From the NCBI GenBank assembly GCA_050732935.1, contig JBOHRW010000003.1, positions 1-23,350 of the forward strand: a stretch of DNA of 23,350 bases. The letters run 5' to 3'. The translations under genes and the position numbers were made by a program. The DNA is from DASRVA01 sp050732935. GTDB lineage: Bacteria; Gemmatimonadota; Gemmatimonadetes; JACCXV01; JAHWKZ01. The first letter of the stretch is position 1. Each line of letters begins with the position of its first letter. Below the pieces are notes generated by a model that was given only the letters and a program-made list of their open reading frames with translations, was not told the DNA's origin and ran no database searches. Below, piece after piece: positions 15,627-23,167 of this stretch.

Positions 15627-16937
15627 CCTGCCCCTTCCTCCATGAGCCCGATTCGCTCCTTCATCACCCGCCTGTACTCGGCGATCCGGCGCCCTTGAGC
15701 CACGAAGTCAGGAATCACCGCAAACCGCCCGCGGAGCAGCGCGCCCAGGAGTAACCTGACAACGGCGCCGGCCGGGAGAGCGTCGTACGGAGAACATTCG
15801 TGTTCGGGCAGTCGGACCATCAGCCGCTGGAGCCGCTCGTTATCGCCCACCTTTCCGAGAACGATCTCCTCCAGCTCACCTGGCGAGCCCAGCGAGCCCT
15901 CATCCCGTCCCCAATAGTACCCGGGCAAAGCCTCGACATCACGGGCCCGCCACCAGCGGTGCAGCGCGTCGTCACCGCCCTCGACGATTGCACCGGCCAG
16001 GCCTCTCGCCTGGATCAGCGCTTCCGTGATGCCATCGCCGATCACGAACTCCGTGTGGTGCCCGGCATCGCCTACCAGCGCCCATCCGTCGCCCGCTCCT
16101 CGACGGAAGAAGTAGCGCTCCTTCAATGTCCCCCTCACCGAGCTGTCCGGGTGGGCACCCGCCAGGAGGGGACCGATGACGGGGTCCTCCGACAGGTTCC
16201 GGCTCAGCGCGGACAGGGCCTCACCCTTCCACGAGTGAGTCACACGAACGGACGGGAGACTGCCGATGAGGAGCTGATCACGATCGGTCTGGAAGATCAC
16301 CCGGATGTCGTCACCGATGTGACCGATATACATGTCGAATGGGTAGCGATCGCTCAACCATGCCGGAGGCGCGTTCCAATAGGCCCAGTACATGGCTCGC
16401 GGCGCGTCGTAGGCCATGTACTCTTCCGCACCGACCGCGCCGGCGACGAAAGAACGGCGGCCATCCGCGCCCACCACCAGCTCGGCCGCGATGCCTTCCG
16501 ACCCACCCTCGCGCTCCACGTGAACACCGGTGGCGCGGCCGTCCTCGAAGATGATCCGGGTCGCGTGTGTCCGGTCCCGCAGTTCGACGCCCGCCGCTAC
16601 CGCCGCCTCCTGCAGCAGTCCATCCAGGCGTTCGCGGCGCGGACAGAACTCGGCGCGGCCGTCGAGGAACGAGATGTCCGCCCAGGCGTCGCCCTTGCGC
16701 AACCGGATCGTACGGCTCGGCGGCGCTACCGAGCGCACCGCCTTGCCCACGCCGAGCTCGTCCAGGATGTCGATGCCCGGGGGGTGGATCCGTGTGCGTC
16801 GAGAGGATCTGGTCGGACGGAAGGGGGCTCCGGTCCACCGCGAGGACTCGTGCGCCGGACCTCGCCAGAAATGTGGCGAGGGTAGCCCCGGCGCAGCGTG
16901 CCCCCACCACGACGACATCGAAACGCTGCTCAGTCAC
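15623..16937 (-). CDS. FAD-dependent monooxygenase, with an apparent frameshift
   Basis: The protein is about 437 residues once one extra base is removed. The first frame, from GTG at 16937, gives the FAD Rossmann motif VVVVGARCAGATLATFLARS and VDRSPLPSDQILSTHT. The next frame then resumes IHPPGIDILDELGVGKAV. The switch needs removal of one base in a CC pair at 16790-16791 on the plus strand. Further on are ELVVGADGRRSFVA (DG motif) and WALVGDAGHHTEFVIGDGIT (GD motif), as in group A flavin monooxygenases and geranylgeranyl-reductase-like proteins. The substrate is unknown. It is first in the operon with the hydrolase and methyltransferase, 56 bases after the LVIVD gene. A homopolymer sequencing error is the simplest reading. 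Confidence 0.85.
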
Positions 16938-16993
16938 GCGAGTGGCGCCGTGGCTGCATCGCTGGCTGCGCCCGGTTCCGCGCCGGCTGGAGC

Positions 16994-19003
16994 TCAGCCC
17001 TCGGCGTCAGCCAGGTCGGCCACCGCTGCCGCCAACGTTCGCACCTTGGCCTGGTCGCCGGCGCTCTGCGCGTCATCCTCGAGCTGCGCCGCCAGTGCGC
17101 TCAGGGTCTCGCGACGATCCTGTCCCGAGCGGTCCTCCGCAGCGTCGAGCGCCTCTCGGGCATCGAGTATGCGGTCCGCCGCCAGGCCGTTCGAGCGCTC
17201 CAGCTGATCGAGGTAGGCGCGCGCGAGCGCGAAGCTCGGTGGCCAGACGAACTGCTGCTGTCCCTGGACGTTCAGATAGTCGAGATGCACCGTGCGCGCC
17301 GCGTCGATCTCGTTCTGGGTGAGGAACTCGCTCGGCGTCAGCTCGAGAATATCGAGCCCGCGGGCGATCTCGGAGCTGACGATCGCACCGTTGTACCAGT
17401 AGACCGACCAGGAACCGGCGCTCACCATCTCCGTGGAATCCATCGGCCCGCGATCGAAGAAGGCGATCTCCCGAGGATTGGATGGATCGGTCCAGTCGAA
17501 CACCGAGATGCCTCCCTGGTACCACGCCTGGACCATCACGTCGCGTCCGGGGATCGGGATCAGGGATCCGTTGTGGGCCACGCAGTTCTCCAAAGGCGTT
17601 TGTGGCGCCGGCAGCTTGTAGTAGCTCTCGAAGTTCAGCTCGCTTCCGGCCACCGTGAAGATCGCGTCGGCCCCCCACTCTTTCGGATCCGTAGCGCGGC
17701 ACTTGGGCCCCCCGCCACCGCCCCACTCGTCGGAGAACAGCAGCTTGGTGCCGTCGTTGTTGAAGGTTGCGGAGTGCCAGTATGAGAAGTTCGAATCGGC
17801 CACGGCGGCAATCCGCTTAGGATGGATCGGGTCGCTGATGTCGAGCAGCAGGCCGTAGCCACCGCACGCCCCGCCGGCCAGACCGATGGCCGGATAGACG
17901 GTGATGTCGTGGCACTGGGTGGGTCCTGTCTCGGGTCCGTCATCGCCGAAGATCTGCTCGATGATCTCGGGAAGCTCGGCGCGGAGCGCGGCGCTGTCGG
18001 CAGCGGTCGGAGATCCGGTGCCGCCTCGCGCCTCGACGATGCTCTCCAGGATCTGATCGACGAATCCCGATGACAAGGCCTGCTCCTGACCTTCGATCGT
18101 CACGATGAAGCCGCCGGTCTCGCGGGCTTCGGCGAGAGCCGCCTCGCGTGCGGCTTTGTCCGCCTCCGACTCGCCGTGGGTGGGAGCGGGCTCGAGATCG
18201 TCGAAGATCCTTGGCGAGGAGACGATGGCCGCCTGCTCGGGATGGGCCAGCGGAACCTTGATGACCTCGATCCGGAAGAGCGCCGTGTTCGGGTCCTCCT
18301 CCGGCATCGCTTCCGAGCACCCCGGGAGCTCGCTTGGCGAGCGGACGCTGGAGGAGCCCGAGATGTAGACGTAGACATTCTCGTCGTCGTCCGGATCGAC
18401 CAGCACCGTGTGGGTGTGGGAGCCACGGCACGTCTGCACGTTCCCGACATTGACTGGGTTGTCGATGTCGCTGATGTCGAAGATGCGGAGCCCGCGCAGC
18501 CGCGCGCTGCTGACGGTATCCGCCACGCCCTGGCCGCCGCAGTCGATGCGCCCGCTCAAGCCCTCTCCCGACACGAAGAGCAGGTTCTGGTAGACCGAGA
18601 CGTCGCTCTGCGAGGCTGGACAGAAATAGCCGGTCCGTAGAACGGGGTCGGCCGGATCCGAGATGTTCCAGACCTGGAACCCGTTGTAATTGCCTTGGAT
18701 CGCATAGTCACCCATGAACGCGAGGTCGGAGTTCGTGACCCCCGCGAACGGCTCGGCCGCCGGTGTGGCCGAGAGGAGCCGGAGATTCCAGATAGCCTGC
18801 TCGGCGTCGGCCCCGCCCGCGCGAAGCCCGACGCGCGGATCGGAGGAATCGGGCGGGGAATTGGACGTCGCCGGCGTGGACATCGCCGGAGGCGACCCCG
18901 ATGAAGCAGACGTTCGTACGGATGACGAGGTTGCGCAGGAGGCGAGCGTAACCACGACGGTCGCGAGGGCGACCAAGCGGACGGTCAGGGAAATGGTGCG
19001 CAT
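16994..19003 (-). CDS. LVIVD-repeat beta-propeller lipoprotein
   Basis: The protein of about 669 residues has a lipoprotein signal (LVALATVVVTLASC) and several LVIVD-type blades: NGFQVWNISDPADPVLRTGY, LRIFDISDIDNPVNVGNVQ, YGLLLDISDPIHPKRIAAVA and GGISVFDWTDPSNPREIAFF. These predict a surface or periplasmic beta-propeller. A charged insert rich in Ala and Glu lies between blades (around ESEADKAAREAALAEARE), and an alpha-helical tail follows (LDAREALDAAEDRSGQDRRE). The ATG at 19003 is preferred over 19015 because GGAG lies six bases before it. It is 46 bases downstream of the DUF305 gene. The ligand is unknown. Confidence 0.88.
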   Translation of the reverse strand: MRTISLTVRLVALATVVVTLASCATSSSVRTSASSGSPPAMSTPATSNSPPDSSDPRVGLRAGGADAEQAIWNLRLLSATPAAEPFAGVTNSDLAFMGDYAIQGNYNGFQVWNISDPADPVLRTGYFCPASQSDVSVYQNLLFVSGEGLSGRIDCGGQGVADTVSSARLRGLRIFDISDIDNPVNVGNVQTCRGSHTHTVLVDPDDDENVYVYISGSSSVRSPSELPGCSEAMPEEDPNTALFRIEVIKVPLAHPEQAAIVSSPRIFDDLEPAPTHGESEADKAAREAALAEARETGGFIVTIEGQEQALSSGFVDQILESIVEARGGTGSPTAADSAALRAELPEIIEQIFGDDGPETGPTQCHDITVYPAIGLAGGACGGYGLLLDISDPIHPKRIAAVADSNFSYWHSATFNNDGTKLLFSDEWGGGGGPKCRATDPKEWGADAIFTVAGSELNFESYYKLPAPQTPLENCVAHNGSLIPIPGRDVMVQAWYQGGISVFDWTDPSNPREIAFFDRGPMDSTEMVSAGSWSVYWYNGAIVSSEIARGLDILELTPSEFLTQNEIDAARTVHLDYLNVQGQQQFVWPPSFALARAYLDQLERSNGLAADRILDAREALDAAEDRSGQDRRETLSALAAQLEDDAQSAGDQAKVRTLAAAVADLADAEG

Positions 19004-19049
19004 GGGCGACTCCATTGAAGGGGTGAACGGCGAATCGTGGGCAATACGA

Positions 19050-19724
19050 TCACGGGGAGTCAGCGGTTTCGAACATCATCTCACGGAGCATCGACTGCAT
19101 GCGATCGATCTCGCTGGTCTGATCGGCCCCGATGCCGGAGGCGATCTTGAAGATGGCATCGCCCTGTCCGGCTCCATAGGTGCTGAAGAGCTGGTCCACC
19201 ATGGTGAGGGCACCTCGGTGGTGCTGGATCATGTAGGTCAGGAAGAGGCGATCGAACTCGGCGCCGCGGGCCGCCTCCATCTCCTCGAGCTGCGCCGCGG
19301 TGAGCATCCCGGGCATGTGGTGCATCGTGTGGTCGCCGCTCTGCATCGAGGTGTGCGTGCCCACGGGCTCCGGCTGCGGCACCGGTTCGTTCCGATCGCT
19401 GAGCCAGCGCTGCATCAACGCGATCTCGCCCTTCTGTCCGTTGATGATCCGCTCGGCAAGGACCTCGATCGGAGGACTCGCGCCATGCGTGGGAGCCATG
19501 CCGGCCATCACCAGCGCCTGGGCATGATGGTGGATCATGCCCGTCATGAATTCCACGTCGGCGGGCGTGTATGACTGCCGCACGCTGTCGGCCCGGGCCG
19601 CCGCCTCGGGGGAGGGGACGTGAGTGGAAGGCATGGTGTCCGAGGATGCCCCGGCGGTCGCGCCGCAGGCCGCCGTGCTGGAAATCGCAGCGGCGATGAC
19701 CGCGGCGATGTCCAAGAGACTCAT
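19050..19724 (-). CDS. DUF305 family exported protein
   Basis: The 224-residue protein begins with an export signal ending in ISSTAAC (probable lipoprotein). It has the two helical hairpins of DUF305 (ferritin-like): DVEFMTGMIHHHAQALVMAG with GQKGEIALMQRWL, and FDRLFLTYMIQHHRGALTMV with a later EIDRMQSML. The His/Met clusters, including HTMHHMPGM between the halves, suggest metal binding, perhaps copper, but this is inference. The ATG at 19724 is chosen because GGAG lies seven bases upstream and it opens the signal; the longer frame starts only with TTG. It forms an operon with the LVIVD lipoprotein, a pairing seen in several phyla. Confidence 0.9.
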   Translation of the reverse strand: MSLLDIAAVIAAAISSTAACGATAGASSDTMPSTHVPSPEAAARADSVRQSYTPADVEFMTGMIHHHAQALVMAGMAPTHGASPPIEVLAERIINGQKGEIALMQRWLSDRNEPVPQPEPVGTHTSMQSGDHTMHHMPGMLTAAQLEEMEAARGAEFDRLFLTYMIQHHRGALTMVDQLFSTYGAGQGDAIFKIASGIGADQTSEIDRMQSMLREMMFETADSP

Positions 19725-19886
19725 GACTGTACTCCGCAAGTGGTTCCCTCAATGGCTGGGTGATGAAAATACGCTTCGCAGGCGGGACCCGGGACCGCAC
19801 CCCCTGGCCCGAACGATTCTAATCGCCGCGGCCACCGTTCGCTAGGCGGAACATCAGCCCACACTCCTTCGAGGGGCGCACCCGCC

Positions 19887-19989
19887 TCAAGCCAACGTGC
19901 GCAGGTACTCGGCGAGACGATCGTAGCTCTCGGACGCGCCTTCCTCCACTGCACTTTCATGAGTCAGGACCCGTGGATCGGCCTCAAAC
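19887..19989 (-). pseudogene. 3' fragment of an SRPBCC/AHSA1-family gene
   Basis: Directly after the DUF1801 stop, another minus frame reads about 36 residues ending EEGASESYDRLAEYLRTLA and TGA (19889-19887). This is the typical last helix of SRPBCC (AHSA1-like) proteins, which normally have about 140 residues. The rest is missing; the only start at the DUF1801 end, an ATG overlapping its stop, is in a different frame and closes after nine codons. DUF1801 and SRPBCC genes often neighbour each other, so a deletion between the start and tail of a former downstream gene is likely. Confidence 0.6.
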
Positions 19990-20439
19990 TCATCGGCTCA
20001 CTTCCCGGGCCTTCTGAAGCTCCGCGATCCTGGCCTTGACGAGCTTTCGCAACAGAGGCAACGGCAGGGGCTTCTCCGGAGAGAATCGGATCGTGCCTTT
20101 CGAGATGTCGTACGCCTTCAGGTCGCGCGCGTGCTTCTCTATCACGGCAGGGCTCATCGGGTAGAAGCTGCAGTGATTCCTGGAAGCACCGTAGCACACA
20201 AGCGGTCGCCCCTGGAGCCGGAACGCCGGGAGCCCGTAGCTGAAACCCTCTTCGGCACCGGACGCCACTGCAGCGATGGCTTTGCGGAGCTGCTGAAGCG
20301 CCGACCGGGAGTCGGTCGGCAGGGAGGCCAGATACGCATCCACATCGCTGGAGCTCCGCAGCTTCGTCTTGTTCCTGGACTGCGTTGTGCGTTTCAATTC
20401 AGCCTCCCTCTCCGTGGATGGGTTGCGACCAGATGCCAT
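19990..20439 (-). CDS. DUF1801 family protein (YdhG/CyaY-like fold)
   Basis: The 149-residue protein has a basic N-terminal tail and then a DUF1801 domain: DVDAYLASLPTDSRSALQQL, RKAIAAVASGAEEGFSYGLP, AFRLQGRPLVCYGASRNHCS and FYPMSPAVIEKHARDLKAYD, then GTIRFSPEKPLPLPLLRKLV. The domain shares a fold with frataxin-like iron chaperones, but a role in iron is unproven. The ATG at 20439 lacks a strong ribosome site, so a slightly later start near the domain is possible. It is 37 bases downstream of the secreted DUF1579-like gene and next to the SRPBCC fragment. Confidence 0.9.
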   Translation of the reverse strand: MASGRNPSTEREAELKRTTQSRNKTKLRSSSDVDAYLASLPTDSRSALQQLRKAIAAVASGAEEGFSYGLPAFRLQGRPLVCYGASRNHCSFYPMSPAVIEKHARDLKAYDISKGTIRFSPEKPLPLPLLRKLVKARIAELQKAREVSR

Positions 20440-20476
20440 CGCTGCCCCGCGGCGCTGATTTGGGATGCAGCGGAAT

Positions 20477-21100
20477 TCAGGGCGCGGCGCCAGATGCTTC
20501 TTCTACCCGGGTGTCTGTCGCGATCCAGTTCGCTTCCCATGTCTTGCCCCCGTCATCCGAGAATGACTGTTCAAAACGGACCGAATTCGGAGTGATGTCC
20601 GAGATCACGAATCGAACATAGATCGCTCGACCGTCGATCATTTCCTGGCCGTAAAACTCGCCGCGTCCATTCTTGAAATCCCCGATCACGGGTGGGCTCA
20701 GGGTGCCGCCCCTGCTGTTGGAGAAATTGAGGCTCCACTGGCGGGATTCGGGATTGTACAGACGAAGGCTCAGACCCTCAATGCGACCCGCTGGGCCATC
20801 CACGTCGAGCTCCACCAGGTTGGCGCGACCATCCCAGACCTTCCGGACGACGGTAATACCCTCATACTCGACCCACGTTGCGGAGCCGGTCAAGGGATTC
20901 TGGAGTAGCGACAGGTGAGTTACCCAGGTCCCAATCTCGAAGTCAAAATCGTTCTGCCCGTTCTGGTCCTCGAGAGTCTGTGGAAGGCTTGTTCTCGAGG
21001 CGTCCGAACTCGACTGTGCGAGCCCGGGAAGGGGTTGCAGGGCGACAACCAGGCCGCACACTAGGAGATAAACTCGCGAACGTTTGAGCGCGTCCATCAT
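20477..21100 (-). CDS. Secreted DUF1579-like protein
   Basis: The 207-residue protein has a clear signal peptide (VYLLVCGLVVALQPLPGLAQ). The mature part begins with NDFDFEIGTWVTHLSLLQNP and continues as a beta-barrel-like sequence (ATWVEYEGITVVRKVWDGRA, LRLYNPESRQWSLNFSNSRG, RFVISDITPNSVRFEQSFSD) ending in DDGGKTWEANWIATDTRVEE. This pattern fits the lipocalin-like DUF1579 and related families, whose ligands are unknown. It starts with two ATGs (21100 and 21097), with GAGG before them. It is divergent from the MocR-type regulator across 128 bases and so is a candidate target of that regulator. Confidence 0.8.
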   Translation of the reverse strand: MMDALKRSRVYLLVCGLVVALQPLPGLAQSSSDASRTSLPQTLEDQNGQNDFDFEIGTWVTHLSLLQNPLTGSATWVEYEGITVVRKVWDGRANLVELDVDGPAGRIEGLSLRLYNPESRQWSLNFSNSRGGTLSPPVIGDFKNGRGEFYGQEMIDGRAIYVRFVISDITPNSVRFEQSFSDDGGKTWEANWIATDTRVEEASGAAP

Positions 21101-21216
21101 GATATCCTCACATTCGTCTCTGCATCGGTCGGTTGGGTGGCAGGCTTCAGCGCGAGATGAGGGGCATCGCCCTCTGAAATATCGGGGAAATCGGTACTGT
21201 CACCATCGCCAATCCG

Positions 21217-21222
21217 TATATT
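21217..21222 (+). promoter_or_regulatory. -10 element of the MocR gene; likely leaderless start
   Basis: TATATT ends seven bases before the ATG at 21229, so a transcript begun at the normal distance would start at or next to the start codon. No ribosome site is present upstream. The -35 is weak. A direct repeat ATCGG (21181-21185 and 21190-21194) lies about 30 bases upstream and could be a regulator site. Confidence 0.4.
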
Positions 21223-21228
21223 GCGTCC

Positions 21229-22692
21229 ATGACCACTTTGCATCTTCCCATCGACCGGTCCCTCGGCATTCCAATCCACCGCCAGATTTACGAAGGGTTC
21301 CGGCGGGCCATCCTCGAGGGCCTGCTGCGCCCCGGGCAGCGGGTTCCCTCGACGCGGGCCCTGGCCGCGGATCTCGACGTGTCGCGCCTGCCAGTGCTGA
21401 CGGCCTTCGATCAGCTGCGGCACGAGGGCTACCTCGATGGCCGGGTCGGGTCGGGCACGTTCGTAAGCGCCGCGCTCCCGGACGATTTCCTGCGTCCCCC
21501 CGTGTCCCAGGCCGCCACGCGCCCGAGCGCGGCTCCCCGGGTTCCCCGTCCGCTGCCCCGGACGCGTGACGAAGGAGGGCTGGGCCCGTTCCGGATGAGT
21601 CTTCCAGCGCTGGACCAGTTTCCCCATGCCGCGTGGGCCAGGTTGGTGGCGCGGCACGCGCACGCGCTGACGCATGAGGAGATGGCCTATGGTGATCCGG
21701 CGGGGCTGGTTCCCCTGCGCGCGGCCATCGCGGAACATCTGCGCGCCGCGCGCGCGGTTCGGTGCGAGGCCGAGCAGGTCCTCATCGTCTCCGGTTCCCA
21801 GGCGGCGCTTCGCCTGGCCACCGCGGTGCTCCTGGCGCGCGGGGACCGGGTGGCAGTGGAAGAGCCGGGCTATCCCGGCGCGCGGGCCGCGTTGGCTGCG
21901 GGCGGGGCGGAGCTGGTGTCGGTGCGTGTGGACGAGGAGGGAATAAGTGTGGACTCGCTCCAAAGGCGCGGCGGGCGGGTGCGCGCGGCGTACGTCACGC
22001 CGTCGCACCAGTATCCCTTCGGGACGTCGATGACCGCCGCCCGCCGGCTCGCGCTGCTGGACTGGGCCGTCCGCCGAGAGGCGTGGGTGCTGGAGGACGA
22101 CTACGACAGCGAATATCGCTACGTCAGTCGCCCGCTAGGCGCGCTCCAGGGGATAGATGCGAACGAGCGGGTGATCTATATCGGCACGTTCAGCAAAGTG
22201 CTCTTTCCCGCCGTGCGGGTGGGGTACGTCGTCCTGCCGCAGTCGCTCTGGCAGCGGTTCGTGGATGCGCGAGAAGCGTTCGATCTCTTTCCCCCTTCGC
22301 TGTACCAGCTGGCGCTCGCGGAGTTTCTGCGCGAGGGTCACTTTGCCCGGCATCTTCGCCGCATGCGCGGGGTGTACCGGGAACGGCGCGACGCGCTGCT
22401 CACCGGCCTGGCTCGGTACTGCGGTGACCGGCTCACCGTTCACAACGCCGATGCCGGGCTCCACGTGGCGTCGCTGCTGTCGGCGGGGCTCGACGACGGG
22501 GACGTCGTCCGGCGCATAGCCGAGCGTGGCCTGACGGCGACGGCGCTCTCCACCTGTTACGCGGGGACGGCTCGTCGGAGCGGATTGCTGCTGGGGTTCG
22601 GCGGTTCGACCGAGCGCCGCCTGCTCGACGCCACCAGGACTCTGGGGGATGTATTGCGGAATTTCGGTTTAGTGACAGGGAGAGGAACGTGA
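21229..22692 (+). CDS. MocR/PdxR-type regulator (GntR wHTH fused to aminotransferase domain)
   Basis: The 487-residue protein has an N-terminal GntR winged helix (IPIHRQIYEGFRRAILEGLL, RPGQRVPSTRALAADLDVSR) and a linker with GSGTFVSAALPDD. A fold-type I aminotransferase domain follows: SGSQAALRLA, EEPGYPGARAALAAGGAELV, EDDYDSEYRY, then GTFSKVLFPAVRVGYVVLP, in which Lys323 is the expected pyridoxal-phosphate lysine. Such proteins sense PLP or amino acids and control vitamin B6, GABA, taurine or unrelated nearby genes. No pdxS/pdxT gene is in the window. The likely targets are itself, the divergent DUF1579-like gene, or the trmO-VOC genes that follow. Confidence 0.93.
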   Translation: MTTLHLPIDRSLGIPIHRQIYEGFRRAILEGLLRPGQRVPSTRALAADLDVSRLPVLTAFDQLRHEGYLDGRVGSGTFVSAALPDDFLRPPVSQAATRPSAAPRVPRPLPRTRDEGGLGPFRMSLPALDQFPHAAWARLVARHAHALTHEEMAYGDPAGLVPLRAAIAEHLRAARAVRCEAEQVLIVSGSQAALRLATAVLLARGDRVAVEEPGYPGARAALAAGGAELVSVRVDEEGISVDSLQRRGGRVRAAYVTPSHQYPFGTSMTAARRLALLDWAVRREAWVLEDDYDSEYRYVSRPLGALQGIDANERVIYIGTFSKVLFPAVRVGYVVLPQSLWQRFVDAREAFDLFPPSLYQLALAEFLREGHFARHLRRMRGVYRERRDALLTGLARYCGDRLTVHNADAGLHVASLLSAGLDDGDVVRRIAERGLTATALSTCYAGTARRSGLLLGFGGSTERRLLDATRTLGDVLRNFGLVTGRGT

Positions 22693-22938
22693 CGAGTTTT
22701 GAGGTGACGGCCATCGGGAAGGTGGAGTCTCCCCTGACCGATGGGGGACTTCTCCCGGGCGCAGGAAGGCGTTTTCAGTACGCGCTCTCCTCACCGCCCG
22801 AATCCCATCGGATTACACCTGGTCGAGATCATCGCCATCGACGGACGACGAATGCGGGTGCGCAATCTCGATGCGTTGGATGGGACTCCGATCATCGATG
22901 TCAAGCCCATGCTCAGCGGAGATATCAGCGAACGGTGA
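22689..22938 (+). pseudogene. trmO: trmO (tsaA) family gene with internal deletion
   Basis: Both ends of a TrmO-like protein are present but in different frames. From GTG at 22689 (overlapping the MocR stop as GTGA) it reads MTSFEVTAIGKVESPLTD, the normal N-terminus. From about 22742, one base out of phase, it reads QEGVFSTRSPHRPNPIGLHL, VEIIAIDGRRMRVRNLDALD and GTPIIDVKPMLS to a TGA at 22936. Intact TrmO proteins have roughly 60-75 residues between these parts, so about 200 bases are missing and the join is out of frame. TrmO methylates the t6A base at position 37 of certain tRNAs. This copy should be inactive. Confidence 0.8.
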
Positions 22939-23167
22939 GCGACGGACGCTCGCCAGCTCTCCGTGCTCATCCATTTGTCACATTTCCTCGTAGCGCTCCG
23001 TCATAGCACTGACGGACGGAAGCACGTCGTGTGACGCCAACCATGAGGAGGACACAAATGACCGAAGGCATCAAGGCGATCATCTACCCCATCAAGGACC
23101 TTGCGAAGGCGAAGGCCCTGTACAGCGGGCTCCTGGGCATGAAGCCCTCGATGGACGAGGCACAGCA
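22920..23167 (+). repeat. Inverted duplication, copy B (trmO tail, promoter, VOC start)
   Basis: This is the partner of the minus-strand block at 568-850. The shared part runs from the last trmO codons through CTCCGTGCTCATCCAT, TGTCACA, CGTCATAGCA and GGAAGCACGTCG to the GAGGAGGACAC ribosome site and the VOC N-terminal codons up to SMDEA. In this copy the -10 region also contains an inverted repeat CCGTCA-N6-TGACGG that copy A lacks. Confidence 0.8.
22976..23002 (+). promoter_or_regulatory. ECF41-type promoter of VOC copy B
   Basis: TGTCACA (22976-22982), 16 bases, then CGTC (22999-23002), 55 bases before the ATG at 23058. Spacer length and flanks match copy A. The CGTC lies inside a dyad CCGTCA-TAGCAC-TGACGG, which may be an operator overlapping the -10. 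Confidence 0.7.
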
